DNA of 6,403 bases. Source: Minisyncoccota bacterium. Its GTDB lineage: Bacteria; Patescibacteriota; Minisyncoccia; UBA6257; GWB1-50-10. The stretch is taken from the NCBI GenBank assembly GCA_020062265.1, contig JAGUWR010000024.1:1-6403 (forward strand), in the 5' to 3' direction. The notes below the pieces were generated by a model, which was given only the letters and a program-made list of their open reading frames with translations, was not told the DNA's origin and did not search any database. This document shows, one piece after another, positions 5,577-6,403 of this stretch (positions are counted from its first letter, which is position 1; the number at the start of each line of letters is the position of its first letter). Made by a program: the position numbers and the translations under genes.

Positions 5577-5583
5577 AATTTTT

Positions 5584-6315
5584 ATGAAAGCCAATATCAA
5601 TAAAGTTATTTTAGAAATCCGGGCCGGGACCGGCGGAGAGGAGGCGGCTTTTTTTGCCGGCGATCTCGTCCGAATGTATCAAAAATACGTTCTTAAAAAA
5701 GGCTGGCAGTTTCGGGCGCTTGATTTTAGCGCCAGTTCGCTCCGGGGCTACAAAACATTTATTGCTGAAATTGAAGGCGCCGGCGTTTATGACGTCTTGA
5801 AACACGAATCAGGCGTTCACCGCGTTCAAAGAACCCCCGAGACAGAACGTTCCGGCAGAATTCATACTTCCACTGCTTCGGTTGTTGTTTTCCCGGGAGT
5901 AGAGCCGAAAGAGTTTGAGATTAAACCGGAAGACGTCGAACTTTCTCTTTTTCGTTCCGGCGGCCCCGGCGGTCAAAACGTAAACAAAGTAGAAACCGCG
6001 GTCCGGATTAGGCACATCCCCACCGGCATAATTGTTGCTTCTCAGAGCGAGCGTTCCCAGGCGCGCAATCGCGAACTGGCGATGAATTTACTCCGAGCCA
6101 AACTTTTTGATGTTGAACGTCAAAAACAAGAACAGATGGTCGGGGGTATCCGTCGAGAGCAGATTGGTTCAGCCGAAAGAGCCGAAAAAATCCGCACTTA
6201 TAATTTCCCTCAGGGCAGAATCACCGATCATCGAATAAAGAAAAAATGGGGCAACATTGAGAAAATTTTAGATGGCGAACTTGAGCCGATAATTTCAGCT
6301 TTTAGTCACGAATGA
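5584..6315 (+). CDS. prfA: Peptide chain release factor 1-type protein lacking domain 1
   Basis: RF1 recognises UAA and UAG in the ribosomal A site and triggers release of the finished protein. The 243 residues cover domains 2 to 4: RAGTGGEE (13-20), the codon-recognition tripeptide PET (85-87, the P-x-T form of RF1, not SPF of RF2), GRIHTS (91-96), GGPGGQNVNK (126-135) with the catalytic GGQ at 129-131, SERSQARNRE (155-164) and RTYNFPQGRITDHR (204-217). A usual RF1 is about 350-360 residues; the missing 100-110 residues are domain 1, which contacts the GTPase-associated region. An in-frame TAA at 5566-5568 rules out an upstream extension. RFH and YaeJ/ICT1 types are less likely because the RF1 codon-recognition and C-terminal signatures are intact. 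It ends in TGA, which overlaps the next gene, and prmC is not adjacent. Confidence 0.9.
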   Translation: MKANINKVILEIRAGTGGEEAAFFAGDLVRMYQKYVLKKGWQFRALDFSASSLRGYKTFIAEIEGAGVYDVLKHESGVHRVQRTPETERSGRIHTSTASVVVFPGVEPKEFEIKPEDVELSLFRSGGPGGQNVNKVETAVRIRHIPTGIIVASQSERSQARNRELAMNLLRAKLFDVERQKQEQMVGGIRREQIGSAERAEKIRTYNFPQGRITDHRIKKKWGNIEKILDGELEPIISAFSHE

Positions 6316-6403
6316 ATAATAATCACCACGCTAAAACTGTAGAGGAAGTTTTTCGGCTTCTTAGTTCAAATTTTCAGGGTCTGACAAGCGAAGAGGCGGC
6401 AAA
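6312..6403 (+). CDS. Probable P-type cation-transporting ATPase, N-terminus only (truncated by window end)
   Basis: An ATG at 6312 overlaps the prfA stop (ATGA) and the frame stays open for 30 codons to the end of the window. The start, with AKTVEEVFRLLSSNFQGLTSEEAA (residues 7-30), has the pattern of the cation-ATPase N-terminal domain: a 'trapped' helix TVEEVFRLL, a short linker, then GLTSEEAA, which normally leads into a (K/R)RLxxxGPN motif just past the edge. Such proteins are membrane pumps for Ca2+, Mg2+ or other cations, energised by ATP. The ion cannot be told from this fragment. The overlap suggests translation coupled to the release factor. Confidence 0.65.
   Translation, partial: MNNNHHAKTVEEVFRLLSSNFQGLTSEEAA

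Noticed and set aside
5411..5583. A hidden or frameshifted RF1 domain 1 upstream of prfA
   Set aside because: The in-frame stop at 5566-5568, another at 5452-5454 and the short, unrelated leader peptide leave no room for about 100 residues; no coiled-coil-like frame is seen in the other frames.
1..6403. tRNA, rRNA, riboswitch, CRISPR array or insertion sequence
   Set aside because: No cloverleaf, rRNA-like stretch, regularly spaced identical repeats with unique spacers, or transposase frame is seen on either strand; spacers are at most about 173 nt.

Overview
This 6.4-kb window looks like the genome of a candidate-phyla-radiation bacterium (Patescibacteria, probably Parcubacteria-like). That is an inference from protein style: a transketolase split into two genes, a divergent PfkB-family kinase, a short class II aldolase, a release factor without its N-terminal domain, almost no Shine-Dalgarno sequences, and AT-rich spacers around moderately GC-rich genes. 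All genes lie on the + strand. Two genes end in TGA and none reads through TGA, so the code is standard bacterial (table 11), not the TGA=Gly code of Gracilibacteria/SR1.

Layout. (1) 78-2050: the N-terminal and C-terminal halves of transketolase, separated by a 113-nt spacer that holds an imperfect hairpin and a marginal 42-codon ORF. (2) 2051-2214: a perfect 40-nt palindrome directly after the transketolase genes, a small 13-nt palindrome, then a promoter-like TATAAT. (3) 2215-5410: a PfkB-family sugar kinase, a 418-aa protein of unknown function overlapping it by 4 nt, a short tract of ACGAA repeats, and a class II fructose-bisphosphate aldolase. (4) 5411-5583: a spacer with a second perfect palindrome sharing the core GCCATATGGC with the first, and another TATAAT-like box. 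(5) 5584-6403: a release factor 1 lacking domain 1, then the first 30 codons of a probable P-type cation ATPase overlapping it by 4 nt.

How the genes fit together. Transketolase, a sugar/sugar-phosphate kinase and aldolase together cover the link between the non-oxidative pentose phosphate pathway and lower glycolysis. If the kinase accepts sedoheptulose-7-phosphate, the set could run that pathway without transaldolase; this is a hypothesis. The two palindromes each precede a TATAAT box that sits almost on a start codon, which suggests three transcription units: tktN-tktC, pfkB-unknown-fba, and prfA-ATPase. The first two would start as leaderless mRNAs.

The observations most worth following are the paired palindromes with a common core, the identical GCTATAAT-N6-ATG starts, the domain-1-less RF1, and the unknown protein lodged in a sugar-phosphate operon.
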